Source: an uncultured Bacteroidota bacterium (lineage in GTDB: Bacteria; Bacteroidota; Bacteroidia; Bacteroidales; P3). From it: DNA of 64,000 nt. A program made the translations under genes and the position numbers. The notes beneath the pieces were generated by a model. That model searched no databases. It was not told the origin of the DNA and saw nothing but the letters and a program-made list of their open reading frames with translations. Every line of letters starts with the position of its first letter. The first letter of the stretch is position 1. The stretch is taken from contig CADAWR010000002.1 in NCBI GenBank assembly GCA_902791695.1, positions 62,001 through 126,000 of the forward strand, read 5' to 3'. Shown piece after piece: positions 1-8,853 of the stretch.

Positions 1-977
1 AATTCGGAAAGAAGAACAGAAATTCTTTCTTTCAGCTTGCTAATGGTTGGATGTTTTTTCTTTTCCATTATTTCTGATACTGAAACCAGCCAATTAGGTG
101 CATCCACCATTGTGAGTAATTCGGCATATTTCAATATTGGCTTTTTCACTGCCGAATAATGCGGAGCAACCTTTTCGCATAATGTGTTAAAAAAATCCAC
201 AATTATTTGCCTGCTATCAGAACTCTCCCATGGACAGAAATTGACTATCAAAATATTGCTATTGTTCTTCTGTTGTTGTACTATGGAGTTTTCTATATGC
301 TTAAGGAAAAGCGTTTTTCCAGACCCCCAATCTCCGGAAATGCCAATTGCCAAGGAGTCTTTTTGTTTGGTCGCAAGGACTTTCTTAATTATTAAATCTG
401 CATACGGTTGTCGAATATGCGGGTCTGTTGTATTTTCTTCGACATTATCTATGCAGAATCCCGAAATATCATCTTCCTCAATAGAGTCCATATTAGATTT
501 CTCAAAGTTTTTATTTATTATGCCTTTTGCTTTTGATTGAATATTCCGAATGCCTTGCTCGGACCATTTTATAAAACGTCCTTTGCTTTTCTTTGAGAAA
601 ATCAACGAGACAACGACAGGAACTGTAATTGACAACAACAATAAAAGCCACCATTTTATTCCAAATAAGGACCTGTTCCATACCCAATATTTAGTTGAAA
701 ACAATAATATGCAATCTAAAACTAATACAATATATAGGCCAAAATACTTTTTAGAATAATCAGTAAGGTTTATGTAGGAGAAATAAAACATTATAAATAT
801 GGTTGCTAATGATAGTAATGTGTTCACATCACCATTTTCATTTAGATAGTTGCTAATATTAGATATAGTTTTCCCCCAATGCACAAACACCCATTCGTTT
901 TGCATATCGGATGTAAAACATAGTAACAGCAATAAAAAAATGTATACAAATATTTTTGTTATTTGATTTGTTTTCAT
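1..977 (-). CDS. KAP-family P-loop ATPase with N-terminal membrane segments, truncated by window edge
   Basis: The frame is open from an ATG at 977 to the window edge (about 325 codons) and continues beyond it. About four hydrophobic segments (roughly residues 8-22, 50-66, 75-92, 103-122) precede a soluble region. A Walker A motif, GDWGSGKT, lies near residue 215 and is followed by NFCPWES, matching the 'FNPW/FNAW' signature after the P-loop in KAP NTPases. Family knowledge: KAP ATPases, such as PifA of the F plasmid, are membrane-associated, patchy in distribution and often linked to phage exclusion. The Walker B and C-terminal parts are not visible. The gene is strikingly AT-rich against GC-rich neighbours, suggesting horizontal acquisition. 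A -7 box lies 27 bases upstream. The family call is confident; a defence role is inference. Confidence 0.85.
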   Translation of the reverse strand, partial: MKTNQITKIFVYIFLLLLLCFTSDMQNEWVFVHWGKTISNISNYLNENGDVNTLLSLATIFIMFYFSYINLTDYSKKYFGLYIVLVLDCILLFSTKYWVWNRSLFGIKWWLLLLLSITVPVVVSLIFSKKSKGRFIKWSEQGIRNIQSKAKGIINKNFEKSNMDSIEEDDISGFCIDNVEENTTDPHIRQPYADLIIKKVLATKQKDSLAIGISGDWGSGKTLFLKHIENSIVQQQKNNSNILIVNFCPWESSDSRQIIVDFFNTLCEKVAPHYSAVKKPILKYAELLTMVDAPNWLVSVSEIMEKKKHPTISKLKERISVLLSE

Positions 978-1003
978 TTTGATACTTGTTTAAGTTTATT
1001 TTT

Positions 1004-1012
1004 GCAAAGATA
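1004..1012 (-). promoter_or_regulatory. Bacteroidetes -7 promoter box for the KAP ATPase
   Basis: The minus strand reads TATCTTTGC, the TAnnTTTG-type -7 element of the Bacteroidetes primary sigma factor, about 27 bases before the ATG at 977. Confidence 0.7.
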
Positions 1013-1130
1013 CAAAAAAGTAGTGAAACAAATACACCATATTTATCAACACATTTGTTAATTCTAAAGAAGGCACAAAGAAGGATCGTATAACCCACAA
1101 AGAAGGGGCTGCGAGCCAACATCGCTGAGA

Positions 1131-1163
1131 GATCGCCGAAGGATCACCGATGGATCACCGAAG
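1131..1163. repeat. Three-copy 11-bp tandem repeat, consensus GATCACCGAAG
   Basis: Three consecutive units, GATCGCCGAAG, GATCACCGATG and GATCACCGAAG, each exactly 11 bp, each differing from the consensus by at most one base. Confidence 0.85.
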
Positions 1164-1398
1164 GAATAATAAGCTTGAATGTTTGAATGTGTTAATGCGT
1201 TTGCTCCAGTCCCCTGCACGTTGCCGTGCTTACGTGTCTCGCTGCATTAATTCTTATTTCAACGGTGCTGATTCGCTGCATTAACTTTGATTCATTGGTG
1301 CTCGCGACCTATGGTTCGCAGGCATACCACGCAAGCCGGCAAAACGGCCACAGGCAGTTTCGCTCATATGGAGCCAGACAGAATGTATTAGTGATATA

Positions 1399-1530
1399 CT
1401 TTGTATATGTTTTCTGTATGTTTTCTGTATGTTTTGTATATGCTTTGTATATGTTTTGTATATCCTTTCTATATGTTTTCTATATGCTAAGTATATGGTA
1501 AGTATATGGTAAGTATATGGTGGGTATAAG
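1399..1530. repeat. Twelve-copy degenerate 11-bp tandem repeat
   Basis: Twelve consecutive 11-bp units, beginning CTTTGTATATG, TTTTCTGTATG, TTTTCTGTATG and ending GTAAGTATATG, GTAAGTATATG, GTGGGTATAAG. Each unit ends in a GTATATG-like core. The unit drifts from a TTTTC-type to a GTAAG-type left half across the array. The period matches roughly one DNA helical turn, so a phased, curved or protein-binding array is possible; the function is unknown. Confidence 0.85.
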
Positions 1531-1559
1531 GAATCAATAATCCTGCTGAAGAAATAAAT

Positions 1560-1593
1560 CCCCTGCTGGCGGTACCGGCAGGGGATTCTTTTG
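1560..1593. terminator. Terminator after the nitroreductase gene
   Basis: A 10-bp stem (1560-1569 with 1575-1584, one G-U pair) encloses a 5-base loop. An A/T-rich tract lies on both sides, with the strongest T-run on the plus side. It sits 28 bases past the nitroreductase stop codon, so it most likely ends that minus-strand operon and may work in both directions. Confidence 0.7.
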
Positions 1594-1611
1594 TTTTTTT
1601 AGTATTCTATC

Positions 1612-2169
1612 TTACTCCGCCCAGCGGACGTAGTCGGCTTTGCGGGGCAGGGGAGCGGGAATCGGTTTGGCGGGGAGGCCGAGGACGAGGTGGTCGATGC
1701 CTTCGTAGTCGCCCTCAATGCCGAGGTCGCGCAGTATCTTCTTGCCTTTGTCGCTGTCGAACTCCTCCTTGGCACGGTGTATCCAGCAGGAGGCGAGGCC
1801 CACGGCTTCGGCGGCATTGGCAAGGTTGGTCATCACGGCGCAGCCGTCGTAGAGGTAGGTCGGCACCTTGCGGTCGGCGAGCACCACGAGCACCACGGGC
1901 GCCCCATAGAAGGGGTCGAAGCCCTCCAGCGGTTTCTCGCCACGCTGCACCTTGAGCTCGTTCCAAATGCGAGCGTTCATTGCCGACAGGCGGTCGCGCA
2001 GCCCGCGGTTGGTGACGGCCACAATCAGCGGGCTCTGTTTGCCGTGGCCCGTGGGGGCCCATGTGCCGGCCTCGCAGACGCGGGCTATCAGTTCCCTGGA
2101 CGGCATATCAGGCAAAAAAGCACGGCAACTGCGCCGTGCTTTCATGTTGTCAAGTGCACCCTGGTTCAT
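1612..2169 (-). CDS. Nitroreductase family protein
   Basis: 185 residues. The N-terminal KARRSCRAF is the usual 'RRSxRxF' FMN-phosphate contact of the nitroreductase family, followed by an AGTWAPTG segment equivalent to the conserved 'A(P)S' FMN-contact region. A C-terminal LGLPAKPIPAPLPRK matches the 'lGyP' end of the fold. Such enzymes are FMN-dependent NAD(P)H oxidoreductases acting on nitro compounds or quinones; the true substrate cannot be read from sequence. I chose the ATG at 2169 because it overlaps the upstream lipoprotein stop codon in an ATGA arrangement, implying translational coupling. A longer open frame to 2787 has no matching homology and runs through the lipoprotein region in another frame. 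Confidence 0.85.
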   Translation of the reverse strand: MNQGALDNMKARRSCRAFLPDMPSRELIARVCEAGTWAPTGHGKQSPLIVAVTNRGLRDRLSAMNARIWNELKVQRGEKPLEGFDPFYGAPVVLVVLADRKVPTYLYDGCAVMTNLANAAEAVGLASCWIHRAKEEFDSDKGKKILRDLGIEGDYEGIDHLVLGLPAKPIPAPLPRKADYVRWAE

Positions 2170-2609
2170 TGGTTGACGACTTTCAGGAGGTTCGCAATGG
2201 CAATGGCTGTCGATGCAGTCTGTGCAATGTTCTGGCTGTTGATGTTTGACAGGCCCGAAGTGGCAAGCAGTCTGTCGACAAAAGCGGTGGCGTTGGCGCT
2301 GGTGATGAGGCCTGCCGAGGAGGCGATGAGGCCGGCGGTGAAAGCCTTGCGGTAGTCGGCGTTGTCCTTGTTCTGCTTCAGGTTGGCATAGCTGGTGGCC
2401 AGCGCGAGGGCATTGTTGAGGTTGGTGGGGTTGCTGAGGTCCACATTGCCGGTGTTTCGGTAGGAACCGTAGAGGCCTTGCACGGCGGCGCCGCAGGTCT
2501 GGCCCGAAGCCTTGGCCACGGTGTTGCTGCTTGCAGCGGCGTTGAAGAGGCTGCACGACGTCAGTGCCAGAGTGGCAAAGCATACCAAAAGAACACTTAA
2601 TCTTTTCAT
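2166..2609 (-). CDS. Small lipoprotein of unknown function
   Basis: 147 residues. A short basic start (MKRL), a hydrophobic stretch and the lipobox LTSC mark a lipoprotein signal, giving a mature protein anchored to a membrane. The mature part is Ala/Asn/Ser/Thr-rich with predicted helices and repeated N-A-L and A-S-A-N segments; I recognise no domain. A second ATG two codons upstream (2615) is equally possible. It overlaps the nitroreductase start by four bases and has its own -7 box at 2651-2659, so the pair forms a two-gene operon. I cannot say whether the pairing has functional meaning. Confidence 0.75.
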   Translation of the reverse strand: MKRLSVLLVCFATLALTSCSLFNAAASSNTVAKASGQTCGAAVQGLYGSYRNTGNVDLSNPTNLNNALALATSYANLKQNKDNADYRKAFTAGLIASSAGLITSANATAFVDRLLATSGLSNINSQNIAQTASTAIAIANLLKVVNQ

Positions 2610-2650
2610 AATCATTGCTTATTTGTTGTTTTTGTTTCTGATTGTTGACT

Positions 2651-2659
2651 GCAAATATA
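2651..2659 (-). promoter_or_regulatory. -7 promoter box for the lipoprotein/nitroreductase pair
   Basis: Minus strand TATATTTGC, 36-42 bases before the two possible start codons and inside the short gap after nrdG. Confidence 0.65.
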
Positions 2660-2674
2660 CAACTTTTTTTTATA

Positions 2675-3136
2675 TCAACGCCAGAAACGTGATGTGATGT
2701 CGTGCAGGGTGCCCTCCACCACGCGGTAGAGGCGCTGGTTGGTGCGGCGGCTCTTGAGTGGGCCGAGGTGGGCAAGATAAGGGCCAAGTTTAAGGTAGTC
2801 GAGGTTTGAGAGGTTGACCTGGGGTGAGGGTAGGGTACGGCCGCTCCACCAGGCGGTGTGGAGTCCCGGATGGCGCTTGCGCACCCCTGCCAGCAGGCTG
2901 TCCACCTCGGCTGGTGCCGCGTCGCCGCCGAGCAACGCCAGACAGCTCACGCGTCCGCTGTGTTTGCACAGCATCCCCTCGATGGCATCGCCGTCGAGCG
3001 GTTCGCCGCAGTCGCTCCACAGGTACTTCGAGTGGCACCCCGGGCAACGGCAGGGACATCCGCTGAGGTTGACGGCCAGCGTCACCTCGTCGGGAATTTC
3101 CTGGAACACTATGTTGCTGTCGATGTATTTAAGCAT
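2675..3136 (-). CDS. nrdG: Anaerobic ribonucleoside-triphosphate reductase activating protein
   Basis: 153 residues, a normal length for NrdG. The radical-SAM motif CxxxCxxC is present as CPCRCPGC near residue 28, with one extra cysteine inside it. This enzyme uses a [4Fe-4S] cluster and S-adenosylmethionine to install the glycyl radical on NrdD. It lies immediately downstream of nrdD with only two bases between the nrdD stop and this start. It therefore falls under the same cobalamin riboswitch. Confidence 0.93.
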   Translation of the reverse strand: MLKYIDSNIVFQEIPDEVTLAVNLSGCPCRCPGCHSKYLWSDCGEPLDGDAIEGMLCKHSGRVSCLALLGGDAAPAEVDSLLAGVRKRHPGLHTAWWSGRTLPSPQVNLSNLDYLKLGPYLAHLGPLKSRRTNQRLYRVVEGTLHDITSRFWR

Positions 3137-3138
3137 GC

Positions 3139-5229
3139 TTACATGGTGGCGTAGTAGCGGCGCGAAGCCTCCTCCTGGCGCGGCTTGCTGAAGTTGGAGA
3201 CGCGGCGCAGGTAGCCGATGACACGCGTCAGATAATCAACATTTTGTGAGTGGCACTTCGGGCATTCCTTTAAGTAGCGCTTGTCGATGTGGCCGCAGTC
3301 GTTGCAGATGGTGTTCGGTATGTTGAAGGTGAAGTAGTTGCAGCCTTCCTTGGCGGCCACCTCGAGCAGCTGGCGGTATTGCTGCTGCGTGAGGTGCTCC
3401 TCGAGGTTGCAGTGCAGTGCCGAGCCGCCGGTGAGGTGCTCGATGTAGGGGGCGCCGTGCAGGCGGAACTTGTCGAGCACCGTCAGAGAGGTGTCCTCGA
3501 CGATGTAGAAGTAGCTGTTGTAGCAGTCGCGCGGCACGAAGTAGCCGTCCTCGCGGTCCCACTTGGCGTGCTTCACACCCACGTTCTCGGCCGGTATCAT
3601 CTCGCAGTTGAACATCACATCCTTGGTGCGGTATTCCTTGTTCTTCTTCTCCACCAGGCCGAGCACCGTCTGCACGAACTCGCGGTACTGCGGGTTGTCG
3701 TTGATGGGAATGCCCATGAACTCGGCGGCCTCTACGAGACCGTTGACGCCGATGGTGAGGTACTGGCGTGCGATGTTGATGTATCCTGCATCGAAGAGCG
3801 GCAGCATGCCGTGGGCCTGCAGGTCCTTGAGGTTCTCGTTGTAGGCCAGCTGCACCTTGTGGCAGAGGTCTATGATGTCGGTGAGGAACTCACGGTAGTC
3901 CTTGCCGTTGTTGACGGCGTACTGTATGCAGCGGTTGAGGTTGATGGTAAGGACGCTCTTGCTGCCTGTGCTCACGCCGCCGGCGCCAAGGGTGTAGCTG
4001 AAGCCGTTGTCGGTAATCTCGTTGCGGAGGCGGCAGCAGCTCGACAGCGAGTCGGCGTTATCGCTGATATAGGTGAAGAACGAGTGGCCTTCGGCGTACA
4101 TCTCGGCCGTGAAGTTGGCCATATCCTCGTCCACGAACTTGCCGTCCTTGTCGTACAGCAGCGCCATGGTCTCGACGGGGAAGGTGAGCACCGCCTTGGT
4201 GCGCTCGGCGTTGAACCAGCGCATGAAGCGCTTCTGCAGCCAGCAGAGGCCGTCCCAGTCGGGCTCCGAGCCGTCGGGGAATCGGAACTCGCCGAAGAGC
4301 GACTCGAAGTAGGGCTTGTCGTAGTAGGCTATGTTCCAGAACACCGACTGATAGTTGCGGGCGCCGGTGGGCTGGTTGAGGCTGTAGGCGATCTGCTCGA
4401 AGCAGTCGGTGATGACCTTGTCCATGGTCTTTTGCCTGAGGCTGAGGTCTACCACGCGGTCGGGCTCCTTCCAGTAGTCCTTGCCGTAGTCCTTCTGGAT
4501 GAAGTAGTTGAGGTACATGAGGAACTCCGGTGTGGCGCAGGCGCCGCTGAGCATGGAGGAGACCATGAAGACCATGTTGATAAACCCGCCGCAGAACGAC
4601 TTGAGGTTTGTGGGGGCCGTGCTGTTGCCGCCGATGCTGGCGGTGCCGCCCAGCAGCCACGGGTACATGGTGATGGAGGCGCAGTAGTTGGCCAGCGAGG
4701 TCTCGTCGTTCTTATATATAAAGTGGTGCGTGAGCAGGTCGATATAGCGGTTGGAGAGCTCCTTGCCGTACATCTGCTTGATGCGGTCGGTGAGCAGGCG
4801 GCGGTTGAGGCGTATGAAGTTGCTCTTGGGGAGCTCGCCTATGAGGGTGGCAATGTTCTTGTGCTCAACGTTGGCGTTGGCGTCGTACTTGCTGCCTGTG
4901 GCGGCGTTGGCGGCGTCGACATAGTCGGCCAGGAACTTGAGCTTTTCCAGGGTCTCGCGGTCCTCGGTGTGCTGCTGGCGGTAGAGCATGAAGCTCTTGG
5001 CTACCTTGTAATAGCCCTCCTGCATCAGGGCCACCTCGACCTGGTTCTGGATTTCCTCGACGGTGATGCCGTTGTGGATGTCCAGGTGCGACAGTATCTT
5101 GGCCAGGCTGCCGAGGTCGACTGGTTCTTTGACCGACTCGAACGCCTTGACGATGGCGTTCATGATTTTGTCAAGCGAGAAGCGTTCGGTTACACCCTCT
5201 CGCTTCGTAATCGATAACGTGTTCTCCAT
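3139..5229 (-). CDS. nrdD: Anaerobic (class III) ribonucleoside-triphosphate reductase
   Basis: 696 residues. An N-terminal ATP-cone (about residues 1-90) for allosteric control is followed by the catalytic barrel. The C-terminus has the four-cysteine zinc site (CNDCG ... CPKC) and the glycyl radical loop TRVIGYLRRVSNF. It reduces NTPs to dNTPs in the absence of oxygen and does not need B12. The leader contains a cobalamin riboswitch (5255-5428), so expression should fall when adenosylcobalamin is plentiful. This implies that a B12-dependent class II enzyme exists elsewhere in the genome (inference). Confidence 0.96.
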   Translation of the reverse strand: MENTLSITKREGVTERFSLDKIMNAIVKAFESVKEPVDLGSLAKILSHLDIHNGITVEEIQNQVEVALMQEGYYKVAKSFMLYRQQHTEDRETLEKLKFLADYVDAANAATGSKYDANANVEHKNIATLIGELPKSNFIRLNRRLLTDRIKQMYGKELSNRYIDLLTHHFIYKNDETSLANYCASITMYPWLLGGTASIGGNSTAPTNLKSFCGGFINMVFMVSSMLSGACATPEFLMYLNYFIQKDYGKDYWKEPDRVVDLSLRQKTMDKVITDCFEQIAYSLNQPTGARNYQSVFWNIAYYDKPYFESLFGEFRFPDGSEPDWDGLCWLQKRFMRWFNAERTKAVLTFPVETMALLYDKDGKFVDEDMANFTAEMYAEGHSFFTYISDNADSLSSCCRLRNEITDNGFSYTLGAGGVSTGSKSVLTINLNRCIQYAVNNGKDYREFLTDIIDLCHKVQLAYNENLKDLQAHGMLPLFDAGYINIARQYLTIGVNGLVEAAEFMGIPINDNPQYREFVQTVLGLVEKKNKEYRTKDVMFNCEMIPAENVGVKHAKWDREDGYFVPRDCYNSYFYIVEDTSLTVLDKFRLHGAPYIEHLTGGSALHCNLEEHLTQQQYRQLLEVAAKEGCNYFTFNIPNTICNDCGHIDKRYLKECPKCHSQNVDYLTRVIGYLRRVSNFSKPRQEEASRRYYATM

Positions 5230-5254
5230 GTTGTTTGTTTTCGCGTTTTGTTAT

Positions 5255-5428
5255 ACAGCCGTGGCAGGTCTCCTGGCTCAGTCCGCCGCAGGCGCGCCTT
5301 CTCAGGGCTCTGTCTGCCCCAATGGCATCATGCACCCGCTTTTCAGGAACGTTACAGTTGCGCGTCAGCCCGTGATTTTCACACGGTTCCCTATTGTCCA
5401 CCTATGGTGGGCCATAGCCTTTTCCGGT
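5255..5428 (-). promoter_or_regulatory. Adenosylcobalamin riboswitch in the nrdD leader
   Basis: The minus strand shows the conserved core in order: AGGGAACCGTGTGAAAATC, then GCGCAACTGTAACG (the B12-box-like element near 5348-5362), then GCCAGGAGACCTGCC close to 5260-5275. These match the consensus blocks GGGAA..GGTG.AA.TC, CCCGCAACTGT and GTCAGGANACCTGCC. The element lies between a -7 promoter box and the nrdD ATG, about 25-30 bases before the start. That placement suggests control of translation or of nearby termination. Confidence 0.93.
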
Positions 5429-5429
5429 T

Positions 5430-5438
5430 GCAAAAGTA
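5430..5438 (-). promoter_or_regulatory. -7 promoter box for nrdDG
   Basis: Minus strand TACTTTTGC, directly upstream of the riboswitch. The transcript would therefore begin at the first riboswitch stem, leaving almost no extra leader. Confidence 0.65.
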
Positions 5439-5591
5439 CAACCATTTTATGGTCCTGCAAAATTAAGTTTTTCACATAAATATGTTGAAAACCCCTCCCG
5501 TCCCTTGCCGTTGCGGAGTTCCGCCGAGGTCACCGTTTTTTCTCACCATCGGGGGTGCCCGCATCGTCCCGTGCCACCACGTATCCCCACT

Positions 5592-5689
5592 GTACCCGCT
5601 CCGTCTGTTCTACGGTTGTTTACCGGTTGTTCGACGGTTTAAACCGTTAAACAGTCGTAGAACAACCGTAGAACAGACGGAGCGGGTAC
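5592..5689. repeat. Modular 98-bp palindromic repeat, copy 1 (divergent nrdD/pruA gap)
   Basis: Two 49-base arms meet at a central TTTAAA. The outer 29 bases (GTACCCGCTCCGTCTG... inward) pair perfectly. Inside, the arms consist of 11-bp modules of the type TGTTCTACGGT, TGTTTACCGGT and TGTTCGACGGT on the left. The right arm, read on the other strand, has TGTTCTACGGT, TGTTCTACGAC and TGTTTAACGGT. A purine-rich GGAGAGGG tract follows on the right. The rest of the gap (5440-5780) shows no gene. Confidence 0.9.
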
Positions 5690-5779
5690 GGAGAGGGTAG
5701 GGAGTGGGAGCGGGGAGGGGGTACGGAAAAGATGGCGTGAAAAAAAGTAAAATAATTTGCAATTATAATGAATAATTAC

Positions 5780-5788
5780 TATATTTGC
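5780..5788 (+). promoter_or_regulatory. -7 promoter box for pruA
   Basis: TATATTTGC about 60 bases upstream of the pruA start codon. Confidence 0.7.
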
Positions 5789-5847
5789 ACATTGTTATTT
5801 TAACGACGATTAACGGAAAACAACAATCAATCAATAAAATAAACACT

Positions 5848-7482
<1,635 letters not shown>

Positions 7483-7502
7483 TCATTAAAAACAAGAAAA
7501 AT

Positions 7503-7910
7503 ATGAAGTATCTGAAATTTGTAGCCCTGATGCTCTGCGTTGCAGTATCGGCAACTGTCTTCAACGCCTGCAGCAAGGATGACAAGACATCGTCCACCAC
7601 AACGAACACCAACGCGCCCACCTCGGTGGCCGACACTGAATGGGAGTGGTATGATCCGGATGCTACGGATGTGTACCGTGTACAGGTAGAATTCAACGGC
7701 CCGATGCTTGTTTCCGTCATCAAAGAGGAGATGGTTGATGATATTATGGATGTACAATGCTATTTGGGCAACTATACCTACTCCAATGGTAGCGGCACCC
7801 TGTCGCTTAGTGACGACTACCAGGAGTCTTTCAGCGCCACGTTTACAATCGACGGCAACCAGATGAAGCTCACGTTGCAGGGCGCCACCTACACTCTCCC
7901 CAAGAAGTAG
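7503..7910 (+). CDS. Small lipoprotein of unknown function
   Basis: 135 residues. The lipoprotein signal ends in the lipobox FNAC (residues about 20-23), followed by a charged, Ser/Thr/Asn-rich linker and a roughly 90-residue domain. The pattern of alternating hydrophobic and polar residues suggests a small beta-barrel, like many lipocalin-like Bacteroidetes lipoproteins. I recognise no specific family. It is close behind pruA and ends at a strong terminator, so it may be the last gene of the pruA transcript. Base composition in the second half is less GC-rich than pruA. Confidence 0.75.
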   Translation: MKYLKFVALMLCVAVSATVFNACSKDDKTSSTTTNTNAPTSVADTEWEWYDPDATDVYRVQVEFNGPMLVSVIKEEMVDDIMDVQCYLGNYTYSNGSGTLSLSDDYQESFSATFTIDGNQMKLTLQGATYTLPKK

Positions 7911-7929
7911 CAAGCGGCCTTGGACAAAG

Positions 7930-7961
7930 AAAGGCGGTTCGAGAGAATCGCCTTTCTTTTT
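7930..7961 (+). terminator. Rho-independent terminator after the pruA-lipoprotein pair
   Basis: An 11-bp stem (7930-7940 with 7945-7955, one G-T pair) and a GAGA loop, followed by CTTTTTA. It separates the pair from the peptidase gene starting at 7975. Confidence 0.85.
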
Positions 7962-7974
7962 AAAGACTTACAGT

Positions 7975-8847
7975 ATGAAGCATAGGTTATTGATATTGGC
8001 GATGCTTTCGGTGATGGGTGTGGCGACGGCCCAGGACAGCGCTTATGCACGGCGCATAGTCCGCGACCTGTCGTCGGAGGCGATGTTTGGACGTGGGATG
8101 CAGAACAGGGGGGACTCTATAGCAGCCGACTATCTGCGCCGCGAGCTGATGGCCAACGGTGTGAAGCCGCTGGGCGACGACTACTACCAGTACTTCCGCT
8201 TCCCCAAGACGCGCACACGGCCGCCGATAGTGACTGCGGGCTACCGTTCGCAGAACGTGTGCGGATACATACCCGGCGAGACGGACACTATGATAGTCTT
8301 CACCGCGCACTACGAGCACTTGGGCATGAGCGGCGACACCATCTTCTACGGCGCCCACGACAACGCCAGCGGTACGGCGGCGGTGATGGACCTGGCACGT
8401 GTGGCTAACCTGCAGCGTGGGCACTACACCTATGTGTTCCTGCTGTTTGGCGGCGAGGAGAGCGGGTTGGTGGGCTCGCGCTGGTTTGCCGAGCATCCGC
8501 TGATACAGCTGAGCAAGGTGAAGCTGCTGGTGAACATAGACCTCTTCTGCGGAGGCGACGACGGCCTGATGGTCGTCAACGCCAACAGCCGTGAGACTGC
8601 GGCCTACGTGGACTTGTTGGAGCGCATCAACGAGGTGCAGGGGCTGACGCCCAAGATAGGGCGACGCGACAATGCGGCCAACAGCGACCACTACTGGTTC
8701 ACGATGCATTGTCCCGCAATATTTATGTATACCCTCGGCGGCCCCTTCGGAGGCTACCACAGCCCAGAGGACACATGCGAGGGCTGCGGCCTGGCCAACT
8801 ACCACCGCCATATGACCCTCATAAAGGCTTTTTTAGAGCAGCTATAA
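7975..8847 (+). CDS. Secreted M28-family metallopeptidase
   Basis: 290 residues with an N-terminal signal peptide ending in VATAQ. The five zinc ligands and catalytic acid of family M28 are visible: H112 (TAHYEH), D129 (AHDNASG), E161/E162 (GGEESG), D189 (NIDLFCG) and H262 (GYHSPEDT). Members are di-zinc aminopeptidases that act in the periplasm or outside the cell. The start codon lies just after the terminator of the preceding unit, and the M14 carboxypeptidase gene follows after six bases. The two probably form a co-transcribed pair for extracellular peptide breakdown. Exact substrate preference is not readable. Confidence 0.9.
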   Translation: MKHRLLILAMLSVMGVATAQDSAYARRIVRDLSSEAMFGRGMQNRGDSIAADYLRRELMANGVKPLGDDYYQYFRFPKTRTRPPIVTAGYRSQNVCGYIPGETDTMIVFTAHYEHLGMSGDTIFYGAHDNASGTAAVMDLARVANLQRGHYTYVFLLFGGEESGLVGSRWFAEHPLIQLSKVKLLVNIDLFCGGDDGLMVVNANSRETAAYVDLLERINEVQGLTPKIGRRDNAANSDHYWFTMHCPAIFMYTLGGPFGGYHSPEDTCEGCGLANYHRHMTLIKAFLEQL

Positions 8848-8853
8848 TGTAAG

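Larger units (their letters stand above)
1013..1559. other. Gene-free stretch between the KAP gene and the nitroreductase terminator
   Basis: No convincing gene. The stretch holds two 11-bp tandem arrays (1131-1163 and 1399-1530, listed separately) and a loose direct repeat around CGCTGCATTAA near 1240 and 1278. A 91-codon open frame over 1226-1501 is low-complexity translation of the repeat array, so I do not call it. This is the boundary between AT-rich accessory DNA and GC-rich core DNA. Confidence 0.6.

Noticed and set aside
184-759. Small plus-strand frames across the KAP ATPase gene
   Set aside because: The minus strand carries a clear P-loop ATPase through the whole stretch; the plus frames have no features.
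1226-1501. A 91-residue membrane-like protein
   Set aside because: Its second half is direct translation of the 11-bp repeat array, and no promoter or homologous segment is seen.
5592-5689. Palindromic repeats as ordinary rho-independent terminators
   Set aside because: Arms of 49 bases with no T-run, and location in divergent promoter gaps, do not fit; separate terminators are present at the convergent sites.
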